Assembly: GCF_001611555.1 (NCBI RefSeq)
Contig: NZ_LSGP01000013.1
Span: forward strand, 620,001-684,000
DNA from: Anaerosporomusa subterranea
GTDB lineage: Bacteria > Bacillota > Negativicutes > Sporomusales > Acetonemataceae
Reading direction: 5' to 3'
Length of the DNA stretch: 64,000 bases
Shown one piece after another: positions 8,806 through 16,884 of this stretch. The position numbers and the translations under genes were made by a program. Numbering within the stretch: position 1 is the stretch's first letter; each line of letters opens with the position of its first letter. The notes below the pieces were generated by a model. It was not told where the DNA came from. It worked only from the letters and a program-made list of their open reading frames with translations, and did not search any database.

Positions 8806-9768
8806 TTAATGCGAGTTCTCCAGTTGGTTGAAATCCAGCTGAACTTTGCAGGTTCGGATCCAGACGCCATCTTTCGTCTTTTTGGCGCAACTGCCACAGA
8901 TACCTTCTCCGCAGCACATGGTGGCATTATTAGTGACCGCCATCGGAAAATTATAGCCGCTTTCATGCATAGTGGCAATCAGGCCATTGTGCAAGTCATC
9001 CGGTCCAGCGCTCAGGAGTAAATCGACCTTATCGCTGAACAGTTCTTGCAATTTGGCGAAACCCTCACGTCGCATCGACGACACAGAAATGACCTCAACG
9101 CCCATCGCCTGCAGTTCATCGGCGACAAAAATACTGCCAGCTTGGCCGGGTGCGATCACAAATGTGGCCTTGTTACCGTTAGCCAAAATTGCTTTCGCCA
9201 ACATCAAGGCGTTTGACTGACCTAATCCGCCAACTGCTGCCAATATTGTACCATATTTTGTGGAATCAATCCACGGCTGACCAAAGACTCCGTTCAGATA
9301 CGGTCCGCGCAGCAGCACCCGTGCTTCAAGTGGCATAAATAAACGGCTTGATTTGGGTCCGATGGTCTCAATCGCCATGGTTAGGGTGCCACGTTTGACA
9401 TTCATGATACCCACCGGGAAGTTACACATTTCCGGGTCATCGACTCGGCGCATGAAGATAAATGAGCCAATTTTATTGAGTTGTTCTGCCAACTCTAAAC
9501 CAACCTCGGTCTCGACAATATAGGTATGTTCATTTACTTGCCGTTTTATCACGAGCGTTGATTCGACCTCGCGCCGACAAGGGGCATCAGACGGTTTTCG
9601 CGGCGCCTTCCACCGCTTTTCGTGCAAAATACATTGACCAGTCCAATCGCAATTACAAACAGCTTCACCTTTAAGCTGGCTACACATAAAACAGTGATTC
9701 GTATCAGATAACAAACAAGGACACTGCTCTGAATTGACATCAATACAGCGCATAAACGGCCTCATCAT
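8806..9768 (-). CDS. PyrK-like FAD/NAD and 2Fe-2S electron-transfer protein with a cysteine-rich N-terminus
   Basis: A 320-residue protein. The C-terminus carries C286-x4-C291-x2-C294-x12-C307, the 2Fe-2S pattern of dihydroorotate dehydrogenase electron-transfer subunits (PyrK) and related sulfide dehydrogenase-like proteins. The middle has a ferredoxin-reductase-like beta barrel and a nucleotide-binding GGLGQSNALMLAKA. The first 50 residues have eight cysteines (C8, C16, C18, C26, C29, C38, C40, C46), possibly binding zinc or a second cluster. It starts at ATG 9768, 7 bases after the flavoprotein gene ends and with its ribosome site GGGGGAAT at that junction, so the two are probably partners. 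No pyrD is nearby, so a role in pyrimidine synthesis is not supported. Confidence 0.8.
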   Translation of the reverse strand: MMRPFMRCIDVNSEQCPCLLSDTNHCFMCSQLKGEAVCNCDWTGQCILHEKRWKAPRKPSDAPCRREVESTLVIKRQVNEHTYIVETEVGLELAEQLNKIGSFIFMRRVDDPEMCNFPVGIMNVKRGTLTMAIETIGPKSSRLFMPLEARVLLRGPYLNGVFGQPWIDSTKYGTILAAVGGLGQSNALMLAKAILANGNKATFVIAPGQAGSIFVADELQAMGVEVISVSSMRREGFAKLQELFSDKVDLLLSAGPDDLHNGLIATMHESGYNFPMAVTNNATMCCGEGICGSCAKKTKDGVWIRTCKVQLDFNQLENSH

Positions 9769-9775
9769 ATTCCCC

Positions 9776-11056
9776 CTACACCAATCTCTGGCTAAAGATA
9801 TCACTTAATCCAGCCTCCGCCACTCGCGCTTTTATTACTGACGGGTCAATAGAGTAGAGATTGAGTTCCTGCATTCGATTGAAAAAAGTAGCCCCAGCAA
9901 AGGTGTACCGCACATCTAAATGTTGTTTTTCGTTCATTTGTTCGTGAACAAATGCGATAAATTCCCCAATTGCCAACGTCCTCGGCAACTGTAAGTATTG
10001 CATGTCAAGACTATAACGGACAGCATTATGGCCAGCCAGTAAGCCTGTGGCAACTGCTTCGGTGTGTCCGACCATGATACCGAATTTTTCGCCACAGCAG
10101 AATAGATTGTCAACGCCGTCCACTTGCAGTGTGTTTGCACAAGGGGCAATACCAAGGTAGCGGATTGAATTCCCCTTGCCGCCGGCGTATGGATCAGCGA
10201 AGCGGGCATTCTCTAGACCGGGGATTTGTCGCAAGTCCTCAAGTGCAAAATAGGAAGTCATCATTTTGGCATGGCCTGTGTCTAATAGAACCAAGTTATC
10301 CCGATATTCAGGTAAGGCATACTGTGAGCAAGCCTTCTTGCCAAGCGAAATCTTGTTTTTTAACATCTCCGGCATTGGGATGACCACGACGCCAGTGGAT
10401 TCAAGCTGATCCTGCAATGCTGAACTCAGCGACTCTTTATGGAGTTTGCACGAACCGCTCATGGCGCCAAATGTGCCATCAAGTTTTTCACCATTGCGCT
10501 CCTTGACCTGGGCTCTAGCTGTTATGCTAACCCGCGGGCCAAACGCTGGACACCGCAAGGCGCACATAGAACAGCCATTACCATAAGTCAGGCAATTCCC
10601 CATCGGCCCAGCAGTGCCGGTTGCATCGATAAAGACATCGCCTTCGATAATTTCTCCGTTGTCAGTCACGATATGGCGAACTAATTTTCCCAGCCGCAAC
10701 ACATCGGTAATGCGGGTTTTCAGCCGAACTTTGATACCATGCTGCTGCAGCAGTTCGCTAACCGCAGCCTCGATCTTGCCTACATCGTATAAAGAGGCGT
10801 GGCGGTGTCCCGGAAATTCAATATTCGTATGCCGGGCGCTTTGGTCCATCGTGGCGATCAAGTCTTGCCCACCCAGAGAAATGATTTCTTCCGCCGCGGT
10901 AAACCTGCCGTTGTTGCGAAAAATGCCACCCACCAGTCCGGTGCCCAAAAGCAGATCAGTCCGTTCAAGTAAGAGGACGGTCGCACCTGCCTGGGCAGCT
11001 GACAATGCGGCAGCGCATCCGCCCCACCCCCCGCCGATGATGACCACTTTAATCAT
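9776..11056 (-). CDS. FAD-dependent oxidoreductase with a CxxCxxxC motif
   Basis: A 426-residue flavoprotein starting VVIIGGGWGGCAAALSAAQ (FAD Rossmann motif, residues 4-22). D144-G147 (DATG) and a C-terminal segment LFCCGEKFGIMVGHTEA complete a two-dinucleotide-fold reductase. Between them C155, C162, C165 and C169 (GCSMCALRC) form a cysteine cluster that may bind a metal centre or be redox active. The sequence is reminiscent of the GidA/TrmFO branch, but I cannot assign a substrate. It is followed directly by the PyrK-like iron-sulfur protein, suggesting electron delivery from NAD(P)H to this enzyme. Confidence 0.8.
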   Translation of the reverse strand: MIKVVIIGGGWGGCAAALSAAQAGATVLLLERTDLLLGTGLVGGIFRNNGRFTAAEEIISLGGQDLIATMDQSARHTNIEFPGHRHASLYDVGKIEAAVSELLQQHGIKVRLKTRITDVLRLGKLVRHIVTDNGEIIEGDVFIDATGTAGPMGNCLTYGNGCSMCALRCPAFGPRVSITARAQVKERNGEKLDGTFGAMSGSCKLHKESLSSALQDQLESTGVVVIPMPEMLKNKISLGKKACSQYALPEYRDNLVLLDTGHAKMMTSYFALEDLRQIPGLENARFADPYAGGKGNSIRYLGIAPCANTLQVDGVDNLFCCGEKFGIMVGHTEAVATGLLAGHNAVRYSLDMQYLQLPRTLAIGEFIAFVHEQMNEKQHLDVRYTFAGATFFNRMQELNLYSIDPSVIKARVAEAGLSDIFSQRLV

Positions 11057-11135
11057 GGTATCCCTCCATTCCCCATGTTTGAAGATCGCATTTACTTACA
11101 GTCTATTCTGCACAGCATAAAACGCCACTTGGCCG

Positions 11136-11159
11136 AAAAAAAAGACCGCTACAGCGATC
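11136..11159 (-). terminator. Probable terminator of the dacB-spmA-spmB transcript
   Basis: On the minus strand GATCGC-tgta-GCGGTC forms a 6-bp stem (one G-U pair) followed by eight T (11136-11143). It lies 160 bases after the spmB stop and before the flavoprotein gene. Confidence 0.6.
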
Positions 11160-11184
11160 TTCGGGAACGAAAGAACGATTTTTA

Positions 11185-11230
11185 GCCGCAAAAACGCGAA
11201 GGCGCTGAGCGCCCTTTGCGTTTTTGCGGC
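11185..11230. repeat. Dispersed inverted repeat, short copy (family A)
   Basis: Arms GCCGCAAAAACGCGAAGGCGC (11185-11205) and 11209-11230 are nearly perfect complements around a 3-base loop. The flanks (GAAAGAACG before, CCAATCGCTA after) and the arms recur at 25425-25560, so this is one copy of a dispersed element. It lies within the 264-base gap 11057-11320, which otherwise holds the terminator at 11136 and no credible gene. Confidence 0.75.
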
Positions 11231-11320
11231 CAATCGCTATTATCCTTTATTTTATCAACCTTCTGCATCTCGAAGCTTATACTTCTGATGAGTAAAAAAA
11301 GATCGCCGAAGTGATCCTGT

Positions 11321-11854
11321 TCAAGCAAACACTGTTTTGCATATGTATATGGCTGCCAAAAATCCCGCCAGATCACCAGTCAGCCCGACTAGCACTGAGT
11401 AGCGAGGATTACGAATGCCGACAGAGCCAAAGTAGATTGTTAGTACATAAAACGTTGTATCTGTGCTGGCCAGAATCGTAGAGGCGATGCGGCCAACCTG
11501 CGAATCGGGGCCATAGGTATTAAATAATTCACTGACCATGCCAAGCGAACCACTGCCAGACAAGGACCGCATGATTGCCAAAGGCGTGAGTTCAGGCGGA
11601 ATGCCGAAACGCGATAAAAGCGGACTGATTACAGCAATGCACTCATCAAGCGCACCGGAAAAGCGAAAGACATTAATGGCAACCATCATGGCGACCAAAA
11701 AGGGCAGCAAACGAATGGTGGTGTGAAATCCTTCGGCAGCGCCCTCTACAAACGCCTCGTAAACAGGCACCCGCCGCAGGAAACCAGCCAAAACGATAAG
11801 GAATATCGTTGCAGGAATAATCCAAACGGAGATATCCTGTAACCAACTTACCAT
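11321..11854 (-). CDS. spmB: Spore maturation protein B
   Basis: A 177-residue multi-pass membrane protein of the nucleoside-recognition (Gate) family. SpmA and SpmB are needed for full dehydration of the spore core and heat resistance. Features include the N-terminal helix SVWIIPATIFLIVLAGFLRR, the conserved block RSLSGSGSLGMVSELF near residue 95, and ILASTDTTFYVLTIYFG. It begins with ATG 11854 behind GGAGGGGATGAC, one base after the spmA stop, so it is co-translated with spmA. Order dacB-spmA-spmB is that of Bacillus. Confidence 0.95.
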   Translation of the reverse strand: MVSWLQDISVWIIPATIFLIVLAGFLRRVPVYEAFVEGAAEGFHTTIRLLPFLVAMMVAINVFRFSGALDECIAVISPLLSRFGIPPELTPLAIMRSLSGSGSLGMVSELFNTYGPDSQVGRIASTILASTDTTFYVLTIYFGSVGIRNPRYSVLVGLTGDLAGFLAAIYICKTVFA

Positions 11855-11855
11855 G

Positions 11856-12446
11856 TCATCCCCTCCTCCTGCCAGTAACTAACCGGAAGAGAAAATCTGC
11901 AGTCAATGCGGTAGCCGTTGCTACTAGGCTGGTCAGCACAGTAACACCGACAATCTCGGCAGGACTAACAGACCCAGCCGCTGACCGCAGCGCAATCAGA
12001 GTGGCAGGCACCAGGGTAAAGCCTGTTGTGCATAAAGCCAACAGAGTACACATCGCCGGGGTTGCCGTTTCACGGCTCGGGTTCAGCTCCTGCAATTGCT
12101 GCATCGCTTTTATGCCGAAGGGGGTTGCTGCGTTGCCCAGGCCAAGCATGTTGGCACTTACTGTCATGACAATTGCCCCCAGCGCAGGGTGACCTTTCGG
12201 TACTCCTGGAAACAGCAGTCGGATAATCGGCCCAAGAATCCAGGCGAAAATGCGAATTAAGCCCGCTTTCTCGGCAATTTTCATTATCCCTAGCCATAAG
12301 CACATGACACCCAGCAGTTTAAACGCCAGCGTAACAGCGGTCTCGGCTCCACTAATGGCGCTTTGGGTCACGGTTTCCACCCGACCGTTGATGCCGGCGT
12401 AGGCTATACCGACGATCAAAAAGAACAGCCAAATGAAGTTTATCAC
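11856..12446 (-). CDS. spmA: Spore maturation protein A
   Basis: A 196-residue integral membrane protein of the same Gate family as SpmB, with family blocks MCLWLGIMKIAEKAGLIR and SANMLGLGNAATPFGIKAM. The start is GTG 12446 with a GGGGGGATT ribosome site. It lies 49 bases downstream of dacB and one base before spmB. It acts with SpmB in spore core dehydration. Confidence 0.95.
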   Translation of the reverse strand: MINFIWLFFLIVGIAYAGINGRVETVTQSAISGAETAVTLAFKLLGVMCLWLGIMKIAEKAGLIRIFAWILGPIIRLLFPGVPKGHPALGAIVMTVSANMLGLGNAATPFGIKAMQQLQELNPSRETATPAMCTLLALCTTGFTLVPATLIALRSAAGSVSPAEIVGVTVLTSLVATATALTADFLFRLVTGRRRG

Positions 12447-12495
12447 ACAATCCCCCCAAAACGCGGCAGACAGCCGGCCTTAAGAGGGCGCAGCG

Positions 12496-13641
12496 TCAAG
12501 CCAGATACTGCATCAGATTGGAAACTAGGCTGCGCAGGGAGGTCCAGACTAAGGACCATAGGGATTTCTTTTCTGAAGAATCGGCGGCGACTAGATCGAT
12601 GACGGCAATTTCCTTTTCCTTGAACAAGGTTTTCACGACACCAACTTTCTGGCCGCGTCGGATTGGCGCCTCAACGCGATTAGGCACTTCGAGCACTGTG
12701 TGATAATCGCTGACACCGCCTTCTTCAAAGACCGGAACAGCCAAACTATCTTTCACGGCCAGCGGAATCGACTCTGTCTTGCCATTAGCAACCCGAATTG
12801 TACGCAACACATCACCTTGCTGAAAATAGGGTTGTGAGCGTACCTGGCGAAAGCCATAATCTAAGAGCGCGATTGAATCAGTCCACATATAGTCACTGTC
12901 AAGGACAACGGCAATTAATTGAATTCCATTACGCTTTGCGGCCGAAACCAAACAGGGCCCGGCTTCATCCGTGTAGCCGGTCTTAACCCCATTAGCCCCT
13001 TCGTATTGCCACAGTAGTTTGTTTTCATTGAAAATCTCCCGTTCGTGATCTTTACCTGCCCAAGGCATGGTACGACTAGGCGTGGTAATAATCTCTGCGA
13101 ACAATGGGTTCTTATAGCCATAGGCCGCGATAAATGCCAGATCACGGGCAGTCGAATAGTGTTGCGGATCAGGCAGACCATTTGAATTTGTAAAGTGAGT
13201 ATCGACAGCGCCAATAGCTTTAGCCTTGGCGGTCATGAGTTCGGCAAATTTTCCGACTGAACCGGAAATATGCTCGGCAACTGCCACAGTAGCGTCATTG
13301 CCAGAAACAAGCATCACCCCATACAATAAATCCTGCATTTTCAGTTGCTCCCCCGGTGCTAACCACAGGGTCGAGCCTTCAGTTTGCGATGCGACTTCGC
13401 TGGCAGTCACGATATCATCCAGCTTGCCATGTTCGAGCGCAGTGATGAGAGTCATCATCTTTGTCGTGCTAGCAGGTGGACGACGCTCCTGTGAGCGTCG
13501 ATCATAAAGTATTTTTCCGGTAGACGCTTCAATTAAAATCGCAGACTTTGCAGTCAGCTCAGGCGGCTGAGCCAATGCTGGGCCTGTGTGTAACAGCAGA
13601 GTAACGGTAACGGCTAAACATAGCTGCAACGGTTTTTTCAT
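12496..13641 (-). CDS. dacB: D-alanyl-D-alanine carboxypeptidase (low-molecular-weight PBP, S11)
   Basis: A 381-residue secreted enzyme trimming the terminal D-Ala from peptidoglycan stem peptides. It has a signal peptide (MKKPLQLCLAVTVTLLL, cut near ALAQ at 22-25), the SxxK motif STTK (S58, K61), the SGN motif in MLVSGND, and KTG in GVKTGYT. The C-terminus may form a membrane-binding helix. The start is ATG 13641 after GGAAAGGAACC; the frame extends 58 codons upstream without meaning. Its place before spmA-spmB points to the sporulation enzyme DacB (cortex cross-linking), yet its promoter looks like a vegetative one, so a DacA-like role is possible. A second S11 enzyme is at 27280. Confidence 0.92.
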   Translation of the reverse strand: MKKPLQLCLAVTVTLLLHTGPALAQPPELTAKSAILIEASTGKILYDRRSQERRPPASTTKMMTLITALEHGKLDDIVTASEVASQTEGSTLWLAPGEQLKMQDLLYGVMLVSGNDATVAVAEHISGSVGKFAELMTAKAKAIGAVDTHFTNSNGLPDPQHYSTARDLAFIAAYGYKNPLFAEIITTPSRTMPWAGKDHEREIFNENKLLWQYEGANGVKTGYTDEAGPCLVSAAKRNGIQLIAVVLDSDYMWTDSIALLDYGFRQVRSQPYFQQGDVLRTIRVANGKTESIPLAVKDSLAVPVFEEGGVSDYHTVLEVPNRVEAPIRRGQKVGVVKTLFKEKEIAVIDLVAADSSEKKSLWSLVWTSLRSLVSNLMQYLA

Positions 13642-13683
13642 AAAAAAATGGTTCCTTTCCCAATTGAAATGCAAGCCTTCTCT

Positions 13684-13712
13684 ATTATACCGAGGTTTAT
13701 GACCTGAGTCAA
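13684..13712 (-). promoter_or_regulatory. Sigma-A promoter of dacB-spmA-spmB
   Basis: On the minus strand TTGACT (13707-13712) and TATAAT (13684-13689) are separated by exactly 17 bases. The start of transcription would be near 13677, about 35 bases before the dacB ATG. The match is 5 of 6 and 6 of 6. Confidence 0.8.
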
Positions 13713-13771
13713 AGCTGTATAAACTATGATAAATTGGTAATGCTAACAACATAATTTCAGGAGGTGAAATG

Positions 13772-13957
13772 ATGGAACCATTAGATGTAAGAAATGCCCT
13801 GCAAACAACACTCACCCAAAAGCAAGAATTGGTCAGAGATTATCAGACCTTCGCAAAGCAAATCACAGACAAAGAAGTCGCGAAAATGTATTCCCACTTT
13901 GCTGAGGCGGAAGCACTTCACGCCACGCAAATTAAGGATCAACTCGAGCAGATGTAA
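13772..13957 (+). CDS. Small ferritin-like/rubrerythrin-like helical protein
   Basis: A 61-residue, highly charged, all-helical peptide. An AGGAGG site (13759-13764) favours the second ATG at 13772 over the one at 13769. The pattern QTFAKQITDKEVAKMYSHFA followed by EAEALHATQI resembles half of a ferritin-like four-helix bundle (E and H spaced as in rubrerythrins), but it is too short for a full diiron site. Such small proteins are common in spore formers; the function is unknown. It is divergent from dacB and followed by a terminator. Confidence 0.72.
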   Translation: MEPLDVRNALQTTLTQKQELVRDYQTFAKQITDKEVAKMYSHFAEAEALHATQIKDQLEQM

Positions 13958-13994
13958 CATAAATTCCATGGCTTTTCTAAAAATCTATATGTGA

Positions 13995-14035
13995 AAAAAC
14001 CGCATAGTATGCCTTGTGCAAACTGTGCGGTTTTT
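13995..14035. terminator. Bidirectional terminator between convergent genes
   Basis: AAAACCGCA (13996-14004) pairs with TGCGGTTTT (14026-14034). T-runs follow the stem on both strands. It serves the small plus-strand gene (13772) and the minus-strand gerW gene (14053). Confidence 0.85.
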
Positions 14036-14052
14036 ATTTCGTTACCGTTTCC

Positions 14053-14487
14053 TTACTGCGGATGAGCCTGGGTCTCGGCTGTATCAGCCAATTTGTCCAT
14101 GTCATCTTTTTCTCGTTTGCAGCCGCCGAAAAGTTCTTGCATCTTGTTAAATATCTGAGGCACGAGATCAAACATTCGATCATATATCAAATTACATTCA
14201 ACAGGCATAAAACGGACACCATTAGTTGGCGTGCAAACCAAAAAGCCTACCGGCTTAACACTAACACCTGCACCGCTGCCACCGCCGAAGGGATATACCT
14301 CTTTCTCCGTGTCAGGCGAACAGTCGCCACCGCCTGCAGCAAAACCAAAGGTAACTCGGGAAATTGGAATAATCACTGTGCCGTCAGGCGTTTCTACAGG
14401 TTCACCAACAATGGTATTAACATCAACCATTTCTTTGATGCTCTCCATGGTTGTTTTCATCATGCTCTGAATAGGATGCTCAGCCAC
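14053..14487 (-). CDS. gerW: GerW family sporulation protein (YtfJ)
   Basis: A 144-residue protein with the GerW/YtfJ core: EMVDVNTIVGEPVETPDGT, PISRVTFGFAAGGGD, a glycine-rich GGGSGAGVSVKPVGFLV and a hydrophobic end. In Bacillus, GerW is made in the forespore and is required for germination with some nutrients. The start is GTG 14487 behind GGGGGAAATAACC, and it overlaps the DUF2953 gene by 8 bases, as ytfI-ytfJ do in Bacillus. Confidence 0.92.
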   Translation of the reverse strand: MAEHPIQSMMKTTMESIKEMVDVNTIVGEPVETPDGTVIIPISRVTFGFAAGGGDCSPDTEKEVYPFGGGSGAGVSVKPVGFLVCTPTNGVRFMPVECNLIYDRMFDLVPQIFNKMQELFGGCKREKDDMDKLADTAETQAHPQ

Positions 14488-15145
14488 GGTTATTTCCCCC
14501 TTGTTTGTCCGCTTTGTAAAGTGCTTTTATAATATTTCCCAGCCGTATCCGTAATATACACTCTAGATCGATAACCAAGATGTCTTTGCCGAACACCGGC
14601 GTCATTGTGAAGACAGGACATACCCCTGATGTCATCTGATTGCGTAACGTGTTACTGACCAGCCCTTTTAGCATCCAAAAAGCGCCCGCAAGCATCCCTG
14701 TAGCGGCGGCATCCTCAAGCCCGAAACGCACCTGGCAATGAAATCGGTCGAAGCGAACTTTATTATGCAGCTCACGAACGATAAGCTTTGTCTGAAGAAG
14801 CTTTGTTCGGAATTTCTCTATAAGGCGGCGAAAGCGGCGTGGATGGTAAAGTATGAAATCAACTACTTTTTTGATTAGATGTCGCTCAAACACGGTATTA
14901 ATGCGCTTGTTACCCTTTGTCTCCTTCATTTCCGACTCAAACCAAAGCATCTCATCCTGCCAATCGACCTGTACCACCGGCACCTTGATGACATAGGAAA
15001 GTATCCCTCTCCAGGCGTATACGCGGATGAAGACATTGTCGTTGTCGTCACGGCGTTGGTAGCGGAACTGAACGTAGATATTCATTTGATAGATGGCATA
15101 AGCAAAAACCAGCAAAAGCCCGAATGCGGCCAGCCATTTCAACAA
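14480..15145 (-). CDS. DUF2953 domain protein (YtfI-like)
   Basis: A 221-residue protein with one N-terminal membrane helix (residues 3-22) and a basic, amphipathic body. The segment RFHCQVRFGLEDAAATGMLAG followed by hydrophobic residues and a late FGKDILVIDLECILRIRLG is the DUF2953 signature. The start is a TTG at 15145 behind AGAGGTGAAAG. Its linkage to gerW is conserved in spore formers, suggesting a sporulation or germination role, but the molecular function is unknown. Confidence 0.85.
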   Translation of the reverse strand: MLKWLAAFGLLLVFAYAIYQMNIYVQFRYQRRDDNDNVFIRVYAWRGILSYVIKVPVVQVDWQDEMLWFESEMKETKGNKRINTVFERHLIKKVVDFILYHPRRFRRLIEKFRTKLLQTKLIVRELHNKVRFDRFHCQVRFGLEDAAATGMLAGAFWMLKGLVSNTLRNQMTSGVCPVFTMTPVFGKDILVIDLECILRIRLGNIIKALYKADKQGGNNRG

Positions 15146-15618
15146 CTTTCACCTCTATATAAGAATTGGCTAAAACACCCAATTTTATACATGAGGACAG
15201 GGCGCCCCAGGACGTCCATAAGGGCCCATCTGCGTTGTTGGCATTGGAACCCTTGGCTAGCGTACGCCAGTACGCGTCGCTGCAGGGTATCCGAGGCCGC
15301 CTAGCATCCGGACCCTTCTGAACGCCCTGGGACGCCCTGGGCTTTGTGGTGATTGGAGCAAAATAAGACCGGGATACGGTCAGGGACGAGGGGATTGCAT
15401 TGCTTCGCTCGCAATCACGACGGAGATGGTTTGGTAGACGCGGAACGAGACGAGAAACGGGGAGCGGAGAAGATTGCATTGCTTCGCTCGCAATCGAGGA
15501 TAGAATTGGCGGGGATAAAAACAAACAAGACCGCCGCGCTTCGCTCACAATGACAACCTATCGTGTCATCGCGAGCGAAGCGTGGCGATCTTCTTTAACC
15601 TCGCTTGGTTTCCTTTGT
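15146..15618. repeat. Repeat-filled intergenic region between scpB and the DUF2953 gene
   Basis: No credible gene. It holds two things. First, an inverted-repeat element: outer arms near 15199-15220 and 15320-15345 (CAGGGCG-CCCAGGACGT type) with an inner palindromic core at 15256-15282 whose complement recurs at 19570-19598 (family B). Second, three direct copies of a short repeat containing GCTTCGCTC-CAAT (near 15395, 15473 and 15535) and one inverted copy near 15570. Open frames across it are repeat read-through. Confidence 0.7.
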
Positions 15619-16161
15619 CTACGCTTCAACCAGCGAGAGCTGCTCATCTGTTAGCAGCTTGTTCAGGTCTGGCAATTCTTTTAGATTCTTCAGGCCAAAG
15701 CATTGCAGGAACACGTCAGTTGTGCCATAGAGGATTGGTCTGCCGATAACATCTTTGCGGCCCATTTCGCGAATCAGCTGTCTGTCTAGCAGGGTGTTGA
15801 CCACACCATCCACCTTGACACCACGGATGGCCTCGATTTCAGGCTTAGTTACCGGTTGGCGAAAAGCGATGATGGATAGGGTCTCGAGAGCGGCGACTGA
15901 TAGCCGACTGTCTGGGACTTCAGCCAACTTTTCGATGACTGATGCTAATTCTGGTTTTGTGCACATCTGGTAGCCGCCTGCCACTTCGACAATGACCAGC
16001 CCTCTGCCTTCCTGCTCCATTTCGCTGCGCAGTTCGTCAATTAATTCGATTACAGTCGGCTCATCAATCTCTAGTATTTTTGCCAACTTTGCGGCGGATG
16101 CAGGGTCGCCGGCCGCGAACAGCAAGGCTTCGATGTGACCTTTAAGATGCTGGTAAAACAT
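15619..16161 (-). CDS. scpB: Segregation and condensation protein B
   Basis: ScpB is the kite subunit that binds ScpA and the SMC complex for chromosome segregation. The 180-residue protein has paired winged-helix domains: HIEALLFAAGDPASAAKLAK at the start and LETLSIIAFRQPVTKPEIEA in the middle, both strongly conserved. I take the ATG at 16161; another at 16176 is possible, and neither has a strong ribosome site. Either overlaps the scpA end, so translation is coupled. Confidence 0.95.
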   Translation of the reverse strand: MFYQHLKGHIEALLFAAGDPASAAKLAKILEIDEPTVIELIDELRSEMEQEGRGLVIVEVAGGYQMCTKPELASVIEKLAEVPDSRLSVAALETLSIIAFRQPVTKPEIEAIRGVKVDGVVNTLLDRQLIREMGRKDVIGRPILYGTTDVFLQCFGLKNLKELPDLNKLLTDEQLSLVEA

Positions 16162-16882
16162 TGGAACAATCACCATCCCGTAATTTAAGGTAAATCGGGC
16201 CAAACCGGTTCTCTTGGCTGACAACAACTCGTTTGGTCCGTACCAGTTCCAGTAAGGCAATAAACGCGGTCACAACTTCGTTCCGCGAACGGCTGCGAAT
16301 AATAGTCTGAAAGAATTCCAATTTACCTTGACCTTGTGACAATAGGGTGAGGATATCTGAAATTTTGTCCTGAACACTAATTTCGTCATGAGCGACCAGT
16401 GCAAATTCCTCGGCATCACTTTCCCAGACTTTTGCGAAGGCTAGGATGAGGTCGTCCAATGACAGGCCAACGGGCGGTGGAATCTCCAAGTCCAGTGACT
16501 GCGGCTCCCGGCTGAAATAGCGTTCCCGCACAGAACGCACTTCTTCGAGAAAGCGGGCTACTTCTTTATACTTTCGATACTCGATTAATCTCTCAACCAA
16601 TTCCTGACGTGGATCGATCAGTTCGTCTTCCTCGACTTCCGGTTTCGGAGGGCGTGGCAATAACAACCGTGATTTAATTTGCAGCAGCGTGGCAGCCATC
16701 AGCAAAAACTCACTGGCTACGTCAATGCTAAATTCCTGCATGGTTCGCAGGTAGTTCAAATATTGCTCTGTCACCAGAGTAATTGGTATGTCATAAATAT
16801 CAAGTTGGTTCTTTTCAATCAGATGGAGAAGCAAGTCGAGGGGCCCTTCAAACACTTCCAGCCTGATCTTATAATTGTCCAT
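16142..16882 (-). CDS. scpA: Segregation and condensation protein A
   Basis: ScpA is the kleisin subunit bridging SMC heads. The 246 residues begin with RLEVFEGPLDLLLHLIEKNQ, the classic ScpA N-terminus, followed by YLNYLRTMQEFSIDVASEFL. The C-terminal winged helix includes TAFIALLELVRTKRV. It lies two bases after trpS and overlaps scpB, indicating one transcript. Confidence 0.96.
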   Translation of the reverse strand: MDNYKIRLEVFEGPLDLLLHLIEKNQLDIYDIPITLVTEQYLNYLRTMQEFSIDVASEFLLMAATLLQIKSRLLLPRPPKPEVEEDELIDPRQELVERLIEYRKYKEVARFLEEVRSVRERYFSREPQSLDLEIPPPVGLSLDDLILAFAKVWESDAEEFALVAHDEISVQDKISDILTLLSQGQGKLEFFQTIIRSRSRNEVVTAFIALLELVRTKRVVVSQENRFGPIYLKLRDGDCSNVLPAS

Positions 16883-16884
16883 GG

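Noticed and set aside
8757-8978. 74-codon extension of rluB
   Set aside because: No S4-domain similarity there, and AAGGAG lies correctly before the TTG at 8756.
11182-11376. 64-codon minus-strand frame overlapping the spmB end
   Set aside because: Runs through the family A inverted repeat and out of frame with spmB; no ribosome site.
15048-15548. Long frames across the scpB-DUF2953 gap
   Set aside because: They consist of translated short repeats (SLAIE, CERSNAIP) and overlap the DUF2953 gene.
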